A stretch of DNA of 6,939 bases from Desulfocapsaceae bacterium (GTDB lineage: Bacteria > Desulfobacterota > Desulfobulbia > Desulfobulbales > Desulfocapsaceae): assembly GCA_029934775.1 (NCBI GenBank), contig JAOZLO010000146.1, forward strand, positions 1 through 6,939, written 5' to 3'. The translations under genes were made by a program, and so were the position numbers. A model generated the notes under the pieces. That model ran no database searches and was not told the origin of the DNA. It saw only the letters and a list, made by a program, of their open reading frames with translations. Positions 1-6,444 of the stretch are shown piece by piece. Positions within the stretch are counted from its first letter, which is position 1, and every line of letters starts with the position of its first letter.

Positions 1-318
1 GTTGATGCTCTGTCTCAACTTGTCCATAAAGATAATGCACGGCCCCGCGGCCTCCATGCCTGCGATGTACTTAAAGAAGAAATTCCCCGGCAAATGTTTA
101 AAATTGCAATTCAGGCAGCTATTGGTGGAACCATTATAGCCAGAACTAATGTTTCCGCAATGCGAAAGGATGTTACAGCAAAATGCTACGGTGGTGATAT
201 TACGAGAAAGAGGAAGCTTCTTGAAAAGCAGAAAGCCGGGAAAAAACGGATGAAAACAGTGGGAAATGTGGATATTCCACAAAATGCAATATTATCAGTT
301 CTTAAATCAGATCAGTAG
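1..318 (+). CDS. lepA: Elongation factor 4 (LepA), C-terminal part, 5' end outside window
   Basis: The frame is open from base 1 and ends at TAG 316-318, giving 105 visible codons. LepA is a ribosome-associated translational GTPase that acts on stalled or mis-translocated ribosomes in the cytoplasm. The visible part is the LepA-specific C-terminal domain; the GTPase and EF-G-like domains lie upstream of the window. Recognisable segments are [29 protein letters not shown], the highly conserved [20 protein letters not shown] and [15 protein letters not shown], followed by a short tail ending LKSDQ. The basic [17 protein letters not shown] stretch is typical of the rRNA-contacting C-terminus. 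The end position is normal for the family and no truncation is seen. The gene converges on the minus-strand ORF at 340-561. Identification is from family motifs and is very secure. Confidence 0.97.
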   Translation, partial: VDALSQLVHKDNARPRGLHACDVLKEEIPRQMFKIAIQAAIGGTIIARTNVSAMRKDVTAKCYGGDITRKRKLLEKQKAGKKRMKTVGNVDIPQNAILSVLKSDQ

Positions 319-334
319 TTGCCAGGAGTGCATC

Positions 335-362
335 GGATTTCATAGCTTCGGCAAATCCTTTT
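335..362. terminator. Possible weak terminator hairpin between convergent genes
   Basis: GGATTT (335-340) and AAATCC (353-358) form a 6-bp stem with a 12-nt loop, followed on the plus strand by TTTT (359-362). An outer inverted repeat, GTTGCCAG (318-325) with CTGGCAAC (365-372), surrounds it, so the whole 318-372 stretch could fold into a two-part stem. It lies just after the lepA stop and contains the stop of the opposing small ORF. The T-run is short and the inner stem is AT-rich, so termination is plausible but not certain. Confidence 0.4.
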
Positions 363-561
363 GACTGGCAACCGAGGATTCGGTCATCATACTCTGTACC
401 TTTGAGACCAAAGGTATTGATTCTATCAGTATATCAACAATTTCTTCCATTTTTGTTATGACATCCGCTGATTCGAAATTACCACGTTGGCTCTCGTAAT
501 GAATAGCAAGATCCGACAAAAGGAGGTTTTTATCTTTGTTAGATAGATCACTATTTTCCAT
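340..561 (-). CDS. Small hypothetical protein, 73 aa, overlapping the permease stop
   Basis: An ATG at 559-561 opens a 73-codon frame ending at TGA 340-342. I do not recognise the product. It is a soluble-looking, mostly helical sequence with many acidic residues and serines. It contains an amphipathic stretch (about residues 36-58, ITKMEEIVDILIESIPLVSK) and a lysine-containing tail. There is no signal peptide, transmembrane segment or cysteine. The start overlaps the last 11 nt of the EamA permease gene in another frame, an arrangement that allows translational coupling. No clear Shine-Dalgarno is visible (TCTCAGAAATAC precedes the ATG). It fills the space up to the lepA end, and no better frame covers the region. 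It may be a real small gene or only the 3' UTR of the permease transcript. Confidence 0.42.
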   Translation of the reverse strand: MENSDLSNKDKNLLLSDLAIHYESQRGNFESADVITKMEEIVDILIESIPLVSKVQSMMTESSVASQKDLPKL

Positions 562-1429
562 GTATTTCTGAGAAAAGAATAGATCCGACTATGAGAAGAA
601 GTCCTATAAAAGTCGATGGATGGATCTCTTCTCCTGTTGTAAGCCTGAGAAAAACAAGAGAAAGAAAAGGAGCAATATATATCAGGTTGCCAATTCTTGC
701 AGCTGTACTGCTGAGTTGAAGTGCAGTCAGCCAGAGTACAAATGTGAAACTCATTTCAAAAAAACCTATATAAACCAGCGGCAGCAGCGCTTTTACCTCA
801 GGTAAATACAACCCTCCAAACATTGGACTGAACAGGATCGAGTAAAAAAGGCCAAAACAGAATCCCAAAAAAAGTTTTATTAACGGTTCGGTTCCGTCTC
901 TTGCGTTAAACAGCCAGAATAACGCCCAGATAATTGTGGAACCAAAGGCGAGGCAGAGGCCAAACTTATTCAGTTCGTTAAAATTTCCGACCTGTCCTTT
1001 GGTGGCAATAATTATGGCACCAACAAAACTTATAACCAGGGCGCTGAGTTGAACACGGCTTAATGACTGTTTTAGAATAGGGACAGAGAAAAGTGTCAAT
1101 ACCAGTGGCCAGGCGTAATTTATAGACATGGCAATTTGCCCAGGGAGCAGGGAGTAAGCTTTAAAGAGTACGGTATAGTAGAAAAATGGATTTATAAAGC
1201 CTAGCAGGGCTGCCTTCCACACCTGTTTACGAGAAATTCTGGCCAATTCAGAAACTTTTCCCTGCAGGATGAGAATAACAAGCAGAGCAATAGAGGAGAT
1301 AAGAGTGGAGTAGAAAAGCAGCATGTAAGGGGTCACATACTGCATGGCAATTTTAAAAGCGGAAGCTGCAGTGCTCCAAAAAAAAACGGCGATCAGGGTA
1401 AACAAATAGGCTTTTGTCTGCTTTTTCAT
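551..1429 (-). CDS. DMT superfamily permease with two EamA domains
   Basis: This 292-residue inner-membrane protein has about ten hydrophobic segments, the usual size and layout of drug/metabolite transporters with two tandem EamA repeats (roughly residues 8-138 and 152-287). The first segment, YLFTLIAVFFWSTAASAFKIA, is the typical EamA start (aromatic-Trp-Ser/Gly followed by a small-residue run and FK). The second repeat begins near FGLCLAFGSTIIWALFWLFNA. EamA proteins export amino acids, nucleosides or other metabolites; the substrate cannot be told from sequence. The start ATG is followed by a basic MKKQTK tail, which fits an inside-facing N-terminus, but no good Shine-Dalgarno precedes it (ACGCAGCC). 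It lies 171 bp downstream of livF on the same strand, so an amino-acid link is conceivable but unproven. The stop is TAG at 551-553. Confidence 0.9.
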   Translation of the reverse strand: MKKQTKAYLFTLIAVFFWSTAASAFKIAMQYVTPYMLLFYSTLISSIALLVILILQGKVSELARISRKQVWKAALLGFINPFFYYTVLFKAYSLLPGQIAMSINYAWPLVLTLFSVPILKQSLSRVQLSALVISFVGAIIIATKGQVGNFNELNKFGLCLAFGSTIIWALFWLFNARDGTEPLIKLFLGFCFGLFYSILFSPMFGGLYLPEVKALLPLVYIGFFEMSFTFVLWLTALQLSSTAARIGNLIYIAPFLSLVFLRLTTGEEIHPSTFIGLLLIVGSILFSEIHGK

Positions 1430-1454
1430 TGGCTGCGTACGAAAAGAGTGCTAA

Positions 1455-1474
1455 CACCCCACAAGGGGGTATAA
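1455..1474. repeat. 20-bp palindromic repeat, copy 1 (upstream of EamA permease)
   Basis: CACCCCACAAGGGGGTATAA reads on the plus strand here and recurs exactly, in reverse orientation, at 6376-6395. The core is an inverted repeat: ACCCC (1456-1460), a 5-nt spacer, then GGGGT (1466-1470). The match stops abruptly at both sides. G/C-tract half-sites flanked by TA resemble operators of CsoR/RcnR/FrmR-type repressors, but this is only a resemblance. A transcription-terminator stem or a dispersed genomic repeat are alternatives; no T-run immediately follows this copy on the minus strand. Confidence 0.75.
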
Positions 1475-1495
1475 GTGCCATGAAAGTATAATCAA
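1468..1495 (-). promoter_or_regulatory. Candidate promoter for the EamA permease gene
   Basis: On the minus strand TTGATT (1490-1495) is followed after 16 nt by TATACC (1468-1473), a fair sigma-70-type -35/-10 pair. Its predicted start would be near 1460, about 30 nt before the ATG at 1429. The -10 box runs directly into the ACCCC/GGGGT palindrome at 1456-1470, so a protein bound there would cover the -10 and start site. This is a pattern match only. Confidence 0.35.
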
Positions 1496-1600
1496 CTATA
1501 AAATTTCAAAATACATTCCTCAATTTCTTGTTTTTTATGACAGAAATTAAGGAGTAAGGCACTAAGGCGGGTTTTACCTGCAACCCAAATACCATAACTC

Positions 1601-2320
1601 TCACTGTTCTCCAAGATATGCCTTAACAATACTTTCATCCTGCTGCAGGGTCCTGGCACTTCCTCTGATAACGATCTTTCCTGTTTCAAGAACATAACCG
1701 TGATCCGCCAGCTTCAAGGCTACTTTGGCGTTCTGCTCGACAAGAAGAATGGTCACACCTTCTTTATTTAACCGAAGAACAATCTTCATAATCTGCTGAA
1801 CCAGGAAAGGAGCAAGCCCCATTGAAGGTTCATCCAGAAGCAGCAATTTTGGGTTTGTCATCATCGACCGGCCAATAGCCAGCATCTGCTGCTCCCCACC
1901 AGAAAGAAATGCGGAATCACGGCTTTTTCGTTCATGGAGAACAGGGAATATATCGAAAACGTGATCCATCCTCCGTTTTCGTTCGGCGTCATCATCGAGA
2001 GTGAAGGATCCCAGTTCAAGATTTTCCGTAATTGTCATTCCCTTGAAAATTTTCCTTCCCTCCGGAACATGAATAAGCCCCATCTGGACAATCTCATGGG
2101 CCGGTTTTCTGGTAATATCTTCACCCAGATAACGAATGGAGCCAGACGTGGATCTTATAAGGCCGGAGATCGCTTTCAGGGTAGTACTTTTACCGGCTCC
2201 ATTGGCTCCCAACAGGGTAACAATCTGCCCTTCTCTAACAGAAAATGAGATAGAGCGAAGAGCATGAATTTTACCATAATGTGTCTCAAGATTTTCAATT
2301 TCGAGAAGTGTATCGCTCAT
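1601..2320 (-). CDS. livF: Branched-chain amino acid ABC importer, ATP-binding protein LivF
   Basis: This 239-residue cytoplasmic ATPase pairs with LivG to power amino-acid import through LivHM. All nucleotide-binding motifs are present: Walker A GANGAGKS (38-45), LivF-type VPEGR at 85-89 in the Q-loop area, signature LSGGEQQ (139-145), Walker B LLLLDEP (159-165) and D-loop SMGLAP. The switch region reads LLVEQNAKVALKLAD, with Gln196 where many ABC ATPases have the H-loop histidine; from memory this is usual for LivF. The ending, VKAYLGEQ, is also characteristic of the family. The start ATG overlaps the livG stop by 4 nt (ATGA), with AGGAAGAGG 10 nt upstream, so translation is probably coupled. 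It is the last gene of the operon. Length is normal and no defects are seen. Confidence 0.96.
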   Translation of the reverse strand: MSDTLLEIENLETHYGKIHALRSISFSVREGQIVTLLGANGAGKSTTLKAISGLIRSTSGSIRYLGEDITRKPAHEIVQMGLIHVPEGRKIFKGMTITENLELGSFTLDDDAERKRRMDHVFDIFPVLHERKSRDSAFLSGGEQQMLAIGRSMMTNPKLLLLDEPSMGLAPFLVQQIMKIVLRLNKEGVTILLVEQNAKVALKLADHGYVLETGKIVIRGSARTLQQDESIVKAYLGEQ

Positions 2321-3093
2321 ACAATTTCATCCTCTTCCTTACCCAGATATGCTTCGATTACTTTTGAATTATTCTGAATCTCATCAGCATTTCCCTGGGC
2401 AATCTTCTCACCGTAATCGATAACGGTAATTTTTTCTGATACCTTCATAACCAACCCCATATCATGTTCAATGAGGAAAATAGTGATTCCAAGTTGATCA
2501 CGTATCCGCTTAATAAGGCCAATTAACTGCTGCTTTTCAACATGATTCAATCCTGCAGCAGGTTCATCCAGTAAAAGAAGTTTAGGTTGAGTGGCCAGTG
2601 CCCGGGCCCATTCAACTCTTCTCTGGTCTCCATAGGCGAGATTAGAGGCGATCCTGTCCTTTACCGCAAGCAGACCGACAAAATCAAGACACCTCTCACA
2701 AAATTCATTTATCTCTGCCTCTTCCTTCTGCTGGGCACCCGTTCTCAGGATTGCACCAATTGGGCCGGCTGAGCTTCGACAGTGCATTCCAGACATCACG
2801 TTTTCAAGTACTGTCATGCTTTTAAAGAGCCTGAGGTTCTGAAATGTCCTCGCCATTCCCTGACGTGTGATCTTATATGGTTTTTTATGTATTATGGATT
2901 TTCCATTAAAAATAATGGTGCCTGCTGTGGGTCTGTAGAATCCCGTAAGACAATTAAAGACCGAGGTCTTACCCGCACCATTTGGGCCGATGAGACTGGC
3001 AATACTACCTTCTTCAACACTGAATTCCAGTTCCTTGATAACGTGGAGGCCTGCAAAACTCAGTGCAAGGTTATTAACTTCCAGTAGGGCCAT
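2317..3093 (-). CDS. livG: Branched-chain amino acid ABC importer, ATP-binding protein LivG
   Basis: This 258-residue cytoplasmic ATPase is the partner of LivF. Motifs in order: Walker A GPNGAGKT (36-43), Q-loop ARTFQN with Gln85, LivG-type signature LAYGDQR (152-158) in place of LSGGQ, Walker B LLLLDEP (172-178), AAGLN, and H-loop His210 in FLIEHDMGLVM. It carries the LivG-type insertion between the Q-loop and the signature (about 101-145), here rich in Gln/Glu and with two cysteines (132 and 135). The C-terminus, IEAYLGKEEDEIV, matches the family ending. The ATG lies 18 nt after the livM stop. The leader TACTGACTTATCTATAA has no recognisable Shine-Dalgarno, yet MALLEVNNLALSF is the expected beginning, so this start is kept. 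The last 4 nt overlap livF. Confidence 0.96.
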   Translation of the reverse strand: MALLEVNNLALSFAGLHVIKELEFSVEEGSIASLIGPNGAGKTSVFNCLTGFYRPTAGTIIFNGKSIIHKKPYKITRQGMARTFQNLRLFKSMTVLENVMSGMHCRSSAGPIGAILRTGAQQKEEAEINEFCERCLDFVGLLAVKDRIASNLAYGDQRRVEWARALATQPKLLLLDEPAAGLNHVEKQQLIGLIKRIRDQLGITIFLIEHDMGLVMKVSEKITVIDYGEKIAQGNADEIQNNSKVIEAYLGKEEDEIV

Positions 3094-3111
3094 TTATAGA
3101 TAAGTCAGTAG

Positions 3112-4062
3112 TTAAGATTTTTTAGCGGGCCAGATACCTTCAGGCCTGTAGAGCATGATAATCAGCATGACAATTGCAAAAACCAGCATGCGCATGGAAC
3201 CTAAATCACGAAATACTTCGGGGAAAAGTACCAGAGCAAATGCGCCGATGACTACACCGGGGATTTTGCCCATACCACCTAGTACTACGCCGAGAAGAAT
3301 AAGAACTGACTGTTGAAACATAAATGTTTCCGGAGAAATAGCGGTCATTTTTACCGCAAAAAAACAGCCTGCAACTCCACCAAAAATTGCACCAATGACA
3401 TAGGCGTATAATTTAACAGCAACCCGGTTAATGCCCATGGCTTCTGCCGCATCTTCATCTTCCCGGACATATTGCCATGCCCTGCCCAGACGAGAATGCT
3501 GCAGCCTGTAGCTGACAAAACAGGCCAGGATAGCAAGAATAAGGAATACATAATAAAAATGGACAATCTGGTTCAGTTGAAAACCAAAAATACTGGGTCG
3601 TTCAATTCCAATAAGGCCACTGGCGCCACCTGTTATTTCCAGGTTTCTGGCAATGAGTCTAACGATTTCTCCGAATCCCAGTGTAACAATAGCAAGATAA
3701 TCACTGCGCAGACGCAGGGTCGGGCCGCCAATAATAAAGCCGGCACATGCAGAACAACCTACAGCAATGGGAATAGTCAGCCAGAAATTAACCCCGAACT
3801 GGGAGGTAAGAATACCTGTTGTGTATGCGCCAACCGCAAAAAACGCTGCATAACCAAGATCAAGTAATCCAGCATAGCCAACAACAATATTCAGGCCAAG
3901 GCAGAGCATGACATAGAACCAGACATTCGTCATAACCTCCAGGCCATAGTTACTTGAAACCAGAGGAAGAAACATGGCAATGCCGGCAAGAGTCAAAAGA
4001 ATGCTCATTCGATTCTTCTGAGAGCTGATCCATTCGCTCAGGATGGTAGAAAAATTCGCCAT
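3112..4062 (-). CDS. livM: Branched-chain amino acid ABC importer, permease LivM
   Basis: This 316-residue inner-membrane permease forms the translocation pore with LivH. Family hallmarks are GLNIVVGYAGLLDLGYAAFFAVGAY near residues 55-79, LRSDYLAIVTLGFGEIVR, and the cytoplasmic coupling-helix region REDEDAAEAMGINRVAVKLYAYVIGA that contacts the ATPases. The late segment VLGGMGKIPGVVIGAF and the ending MLYRPEGIWP are also typical. About eight to ten membrane segments are visible. The frame is open back to 4158, inside livH. I choose ATG 4060-4062 because it gives the usual N-terminal length, lies 2 nt after the livH stop, and has AGAGAGG 8 nt upstream (4071-4077). The longer reading would add a non-membrane, unfamily-like stretch that merely shadows livH. 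Confidence 0.95.
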   Translation of the reverse strand: MANFSTILSEWISSQKNRMSILLTLAGIAMFLPLVSSNYGLEVMTNVWFYVMLCLGLNIVVGYAGLLDLGYAAFFAVGAYTTGILTSQFGVNFWLTIPIAVGCSACAGFIIGGPTLRLRSDYLAIVTLGFGEIVRLIARNLEITGGASGLIGIERPSIFGFQLNQIVHFYYVFLILAILACFVSYRLQHSRLGRAWQYVREDEDAAEAMGINRVAVKLYAYVIGAIFGGVAGCFFAVKMTAISPETFMFQQSVLILLGVVLGGMGKIPGVVIGAFALVLFPEVFRDLGSMRMLVFAIVMLIIMLYRPEGIWPAKKS

Positions 4063-4064
4063 AT

Positions 4065-4979
4065 TTACATCCTCTCTATTTCCGTTTTGCCCAGAATGCC
4101 GGTAGGTTTGAATACCAATAGGAGAATGAGTATTCCAAAGGAAAAAACATCCTTCCACTCTGTGCCGATAAATGGAATTTGAGTACCAAAAGACTCAAGC
4201 AGCCCTAAAAGCAGTCCGCCCAGCATAGCTCCCGGGATAGAGCCAATCCCCCCAATGACGGCAGCGGTAAAGGCCTTAAGACCAATAACAAAGCCCATGA
4301 AAAAATGTATACTGCCATAATAGGTCCCAGCCATAATACCAGCTGCGGCAGCAAGTGATGTACCAATAAAAAAGGTGAGTGCAATGATTTTATTTACATT
4401 TATCCCCATCAATCTGCATGCATCCTGGTCAATGGCGATAGCCCGCATGGCCTTACCATACAAGGTTTTGTGGACAAAGAGATAAAGGACTATCATAAGT
4501 ATGATAGAGGCGCCCACGAGTATCATCTGCGTATAGGTTATAAATACATTGCCGAATTCTAAACCTTCGAAGCCAAGATCTGTTTTGAACGCCAGATATT
4601 GGCCATCGGTGAATGCCATAACTCCATTGTAAAGCACCATGGAAACGGCCAGTGCGGTGATCAGGATCGAAAGCCTGGGAGCCGAGAGCATAGGTACGTA
4701 GGCTATCCGCTGAATCAAAACGCCGAAGAGACCAACTGCAATCATGCTCAACACCATACTGCAGAGAATCCCGGCCCAGCTGTTGCCTATATAGGGACTG
4801 AGGATAGACAGAATAACAAAACCTACAAATGAGCCCAGCATATAGAGGTCGCCATGGGCAAAATTCAGAAGCTTTATGATGCCATACACCATGGTGTAAC
4901 CAAGGGCAACGAGTGCATAGAATGACCCTAATATCAGACCATTGGCAAGCTGCTGCAAGAGAATGTCCTGGATTGACAT
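4065..4979 (-). CDS. livH: Branched-chain amino acid ABC importer, permease LivH
   Basis: This 304-residue inner-membrane permease is the partner of LivM. The N-terminus LANGLILGSFYALVALGYTMVYGIIKLLNFAHGDLYMLGSF is the classic LivH signature, including the NFAHGD motif. The coupling-loop region MRAIAIDQDACRLMGINVNKIIALTFFIGT, followed by GGIGSIPGAMLGGLLLGLLE and FKPTGILG, completes the family pattern. About eight membrane segments are visible. The ATG at 4977-4979 is preceded only by a weak GGATC. An ATG 11 nt further upstream is out of frame, so the start is secure. The stop lies 2 nt before livM. Unlike the tight spacing downstream, 238 nt separate this gene from livK, with a MITE-like palindrome in between. 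Confidence 0.95.
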   Translation of the reverse strand: MSIQDILLQQLANGLILGSFYALVALGYTMVYGIIKLLNFAHGDLYMLGSFVGFVILSILSPYIGNSWAGILCSMVLSMIAVGLFGVLIQRIAYVPMLSAPRLSILITALAVSMVLYNGVMAFTDGQYLAFKTDLGFEGLEFGNVFITYTQMILVGASIILMIVLYLFVHKTLYGKAMRAIAIDQDACRLMGINVNKIIALTFFIGTSLAAAAGIMAGTYYGSIHFFMGFVIGLKAFTAAVIGGIGSIPGAMLGGLLLGLLESFGTQIPFIGTEWKDVFSFGILILLLVFKPTGILGKTEIERM

Positions 4980-5027
4980 AACAGATCCATTTAAAAAAGG
5001 ATGAATATCATGGTTGTGCCGCCCTAG

Positions 5028-5166
5028 GAGTTTGTCCGAGAATAGGCATTTATTCTTAAATCAAGCTTTTCCAAAGAAATAAGCACAGTCATATATTCGA
5101 TATTACGAGCATTATTTCTTTGGAAATAGCGAAGAGTTGGGGAGAAATGCATTCTCGAACAGCCTC
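5028..5166. mobile_element. MITE-like palindromic element between livK and livH
   Basis: The left end GAGTTTGTCCGAGAAT (5028-5043) and the reverse complement of the right end, GAGGCTGTTCGAGAAT (5166 back to 5151), match at 13 of 16 positions. GCATTT then follows on both sides (5046-5051 and 5145-5150). CTAG flanks both ends (5024-5027 and 5167-5170), consistent with a 4-bp target duplication, although CTAG is itself palindromic and could instead belong to the repeat. Almost the whole 139 bp can fold on itself and there is no coding capacity. This is the architecture of a non-autonomous transposable element. The family is not identified; the ends look broadly like those of IS1182/IS5-type elements, from memory only. 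Confidence 0.6.
5065..5130. repeat. Perfect 15-bp inverted repeat / stem-loop inside the livK-livH gap
   Basis: TTTCCAAAGAAATAA (5068-5082) and TTATTTCTTTGGAAA (5112-5126) are exact reverse complements around a 29-nt AT-rich spacer. GCT/AGC (5065-5067 and 5128-5130) extends the stem by 3 bp past one bulged base. In the livKHMGF transcript this would be a stable hairpin about 90 nt after the livK stop. It could protect the livK 3' end or reduce read-through into livH, giving more binding protein than permease. No T-run follows, so a strong intrinsic terminator is unlikely. Confidence 0.7.
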
Positions 5167-5217
5167 CTAGATGAATCAACAAGAAGGATAGCACAGATAT
5201 TTCAACTAGCAGGATTT

Positions 5218-6333
5218 TTACTTATTGAGGACCCACTTTCCGCCTTCTGCTACAAGAATAACAAAGTTGCTTCTGGCCAGAGTGTTTTTATCCGTAAAAG
5301 TGATGGGACCAGCGATACCGGTAAAATCTTTGGTCTCAGCCAGCGCCTTTATAATTGCTTTTTTGTCTGTTGATCCGGCGCGTGTGATTGCATCGACCAT
5401 AAGTTTCATGCCGTCATAGGAGAGCGCAGCATACGCATCAGGATCCTGCTTGTAGGTAGCTTTGTAGTTTTTATGGAAGTCTTTTGCCGCAGGAAGATAT
5501 TCAACAGTAGGGTTGGAGAAACAATAAACGCCTTCAGCTGCTTTTCCAGCAATTTCAAGAAGTTTTGGTGAGTTTGAGCCATCACCAACTGCAATAAGAT
5601 TACGATAACCACCTTGGCGAAGCTGCTTGATTACCATAGAACCATCAGCATAATAAGCTGTCCAGAAAACAGCATCGGGGGCCTTGGATTTAATACGGGT
5701 AACGAGTGCTGATTGATCCTGTTCACCTTTATTTACAACCTCATAGGCCACAACCTCTTTACCCATACCAGTCCAGCTCTCACGTGTCAGCTTTGCCAGA
5801 TCTTCGGAATAACCATCACCCTGATGAATAATTGCGAGTTTGTTAATCCCTTTTGCTTTGAAAAGGCCAACCGCAGTTTTCACCTGGTCAAAACCAGTTG
5901 AATTGATCTGGAAAGCATTCCCTTGATTAATATCAATTAATTTGGTGGAATTTGCAGCAGGGATTACCATCGGTATATTTGCATCACCGTAAATTTTCAT
6001 GGTAGGCATTGTGGCACCGGAACAGTATCCGCCAACAACTGCAGTTACCTCAGCAGAAACAAGTTTGCTGGCGGCCGCAGTTGCCTGTTGAGGATCACAG
6101 GCAGCATCGCCGGTCATGGTGACGATATTCATTCCAAGTACACCGCCAGCCTTATTGATTTCAGCCGCAGCAAGATTAATTGCGTTTTCCATGTCTTTGC
6201 CATAGGTTGCTTCTGATCCTGTTGTAGGGACCATTATACCAACCTTCAGATCGCCGGCTGTCGCAACCTGACCGAGCAAAAGCAAACCAGTAAGTGCACT
6301 ACCCACAGAAGACAATAATAAAGTTTTTTTCAC
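5218..6333 (-). CDS. livK: Periplasmic branched-chain amino acid-binding protein (LivK/LivJ type)
   Basis: This 371-residue type I periplasmic binding protein delivers Leu/Ile/Val-like substrates to LivHM. It has a signal peptide: basic MKK, a hydrophobic core LLLSSVGSALTGLLLLG, and a predicted cleavage after ATA (residues 24-26). No lipobox Cys is present, so it is a soluble periplasmic protein. The mature start GDLKVGIMVPTTGSEATYGKDMENAINLAAAEIN is the standard fold opening. Cys79 (DAACDPQQA) and Cys104 (GGYCSGAT) match the conserved disulfide pair of LivJ/LivK, and CSGAT plus PAANST belong to the ligand pocket. Exact specificity is not readable; other amino acids or short amides are possible. 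The start codon is GTG (6331-6333), with AAAAGGAG 6 nt upstream. It is the first gene of the operon and is separated from livH by a palindromic element. Confidence 0.95.
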   Translation of the reverse strand: MKKTLLLSSVGSALTGLLLLGQVATAGDLKVGIMVPTTGSEATYGKDMENAINLAAAEINKAGGVLGMNIVTMTGDAACDPQQATAAASKLVSAEVTAVVGGYCSGATMPTMKIYGDANIPMVIPAANSTKLIDINQGNAFQINSTGFDQVKTAVGLFKAKGINKLAIIHQGDGYSEDLAKLTRESWTGMGKEVVAYEVVNKGEQDQSALVTRIKSKAPDAVFWTAYYADGSMVIKQLRQGGYRNLIAVGDGSNSPKLLEIAGKAAEGVYCFSNPTVEYLPAAKDFHKNYKATYKQDPDAYAALSYDGMKLMVDAITRAGSTDKKAIIKALAETKDFTGIAGPITFTDKNTLARSNFVILVAEGGKWVLNK

Positions 6334-6339
6334 AGAATT

Positions 6340-6347
6340 CTCCTTTT
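6340..6347 (-). promoter_or_regulatory. Strong ribosome binding site that fixes the livK GTG start
   Basis: On the minus strand AAAAGGAG occupies 6340-6347 and is followed by a 6-nt spacer (AATTCT) and then GTG. It is the best Shine-Dalgarno in the window. It supports a GTG start and high synthesis of the binding protein relative to the permease genes. Confidence 0.8.
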
Positions 6348-6374
6348 GTATTTAACTGTTAATCAAAAAAATCC

Positions 6375-6403
6375 TTTATACCCCCTTGTGGGGTGCCAGG
6401 ATA
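6375..6403 (-). promoter_or_regulatory. Candidate livK operon promoter with palindrome in the spacer
   Basis: On the minus strand TATAAA (6375-6380) is a good -10 box, with a predicted start near 6368, about 35 nt before the livK GTG. The position 17 nt upstream (6398-6403, TATCCT) is a poor -35 match. The ACCCC/GGGGT palindrome occupies the spacer next to the -10. A weak -35 with a spacer palindrome would suit a regulated promoter, but this is pattern-based only. Confidence 0.35.
6376..6395. repeat. 20-bp palindromic repeat, copy 2 (upstream of livK)
   Basis: TTATACCCCCTTGTGGGGTG is the exact reverse complement of the sequence at 1455-1474. It lies in the 128-bp gap between the activase gene and livK, 43 nt before the livK start. 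With copy 1 it brackets the whole LIV operon as a 20-bp inverted repeat about 4.9 kb apart. On the minus strand, TATAAAGGATTTTTTT follows the stem, so here a terminator role for the upstream gene cannot be excluded. Confidence 0.75.
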
Positions 6404-6444
6404 CTCCGGTTGGAAAAACAAAGACCAGTATTACAAATATATAT

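Noticed and set aside
1450..1482. Sigma-54 promoter suggested by TGGCAC next to the palindromic repeats
   Set aside because: TGGCAC occurs on the minus strand beside both copies, but the required GC at the -12 position with correct spacing is missing in each case.
1492..1695. 67-codon minus-strand frame after livF
   Set aside because: It overlaps the end of livF in another frame, has no Shine-Dalgarno and shows no recognisable protein character. The gap 1430-1600 otherwise holds only the repeat, a candidate promoter and weak inverted repeats (AATTTCT 1522-1528 with AGAAATT 1542-1548; GGGTT 1569-1573 with AACCC 1582-1586) that lack a T-run, so no liv terminator is called.
3472..3867. 131-codon plus-strand frame opposite livM
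   Set aside because: It lies wholly inside livM on the other strand. Its Asn/Thr/Cys-rich composition is what antisense of a membrane-protein gene gives, and no start signal is seen.
4063..4158. N-terminal extension of LivM reading back into livH
   Set aside because: The extra 32 residues are not LivM-like, and the ATG at 4060-4062 has a good ribosome binding site and the normal position right after the livH stop.
5137..5373. Plus-strand frame covering the MITE edge and the livK 3' end
   Set aside because: Two thirds of it is antisense to livK, which is certain. It has no family resemblance and no ribosome binding site.
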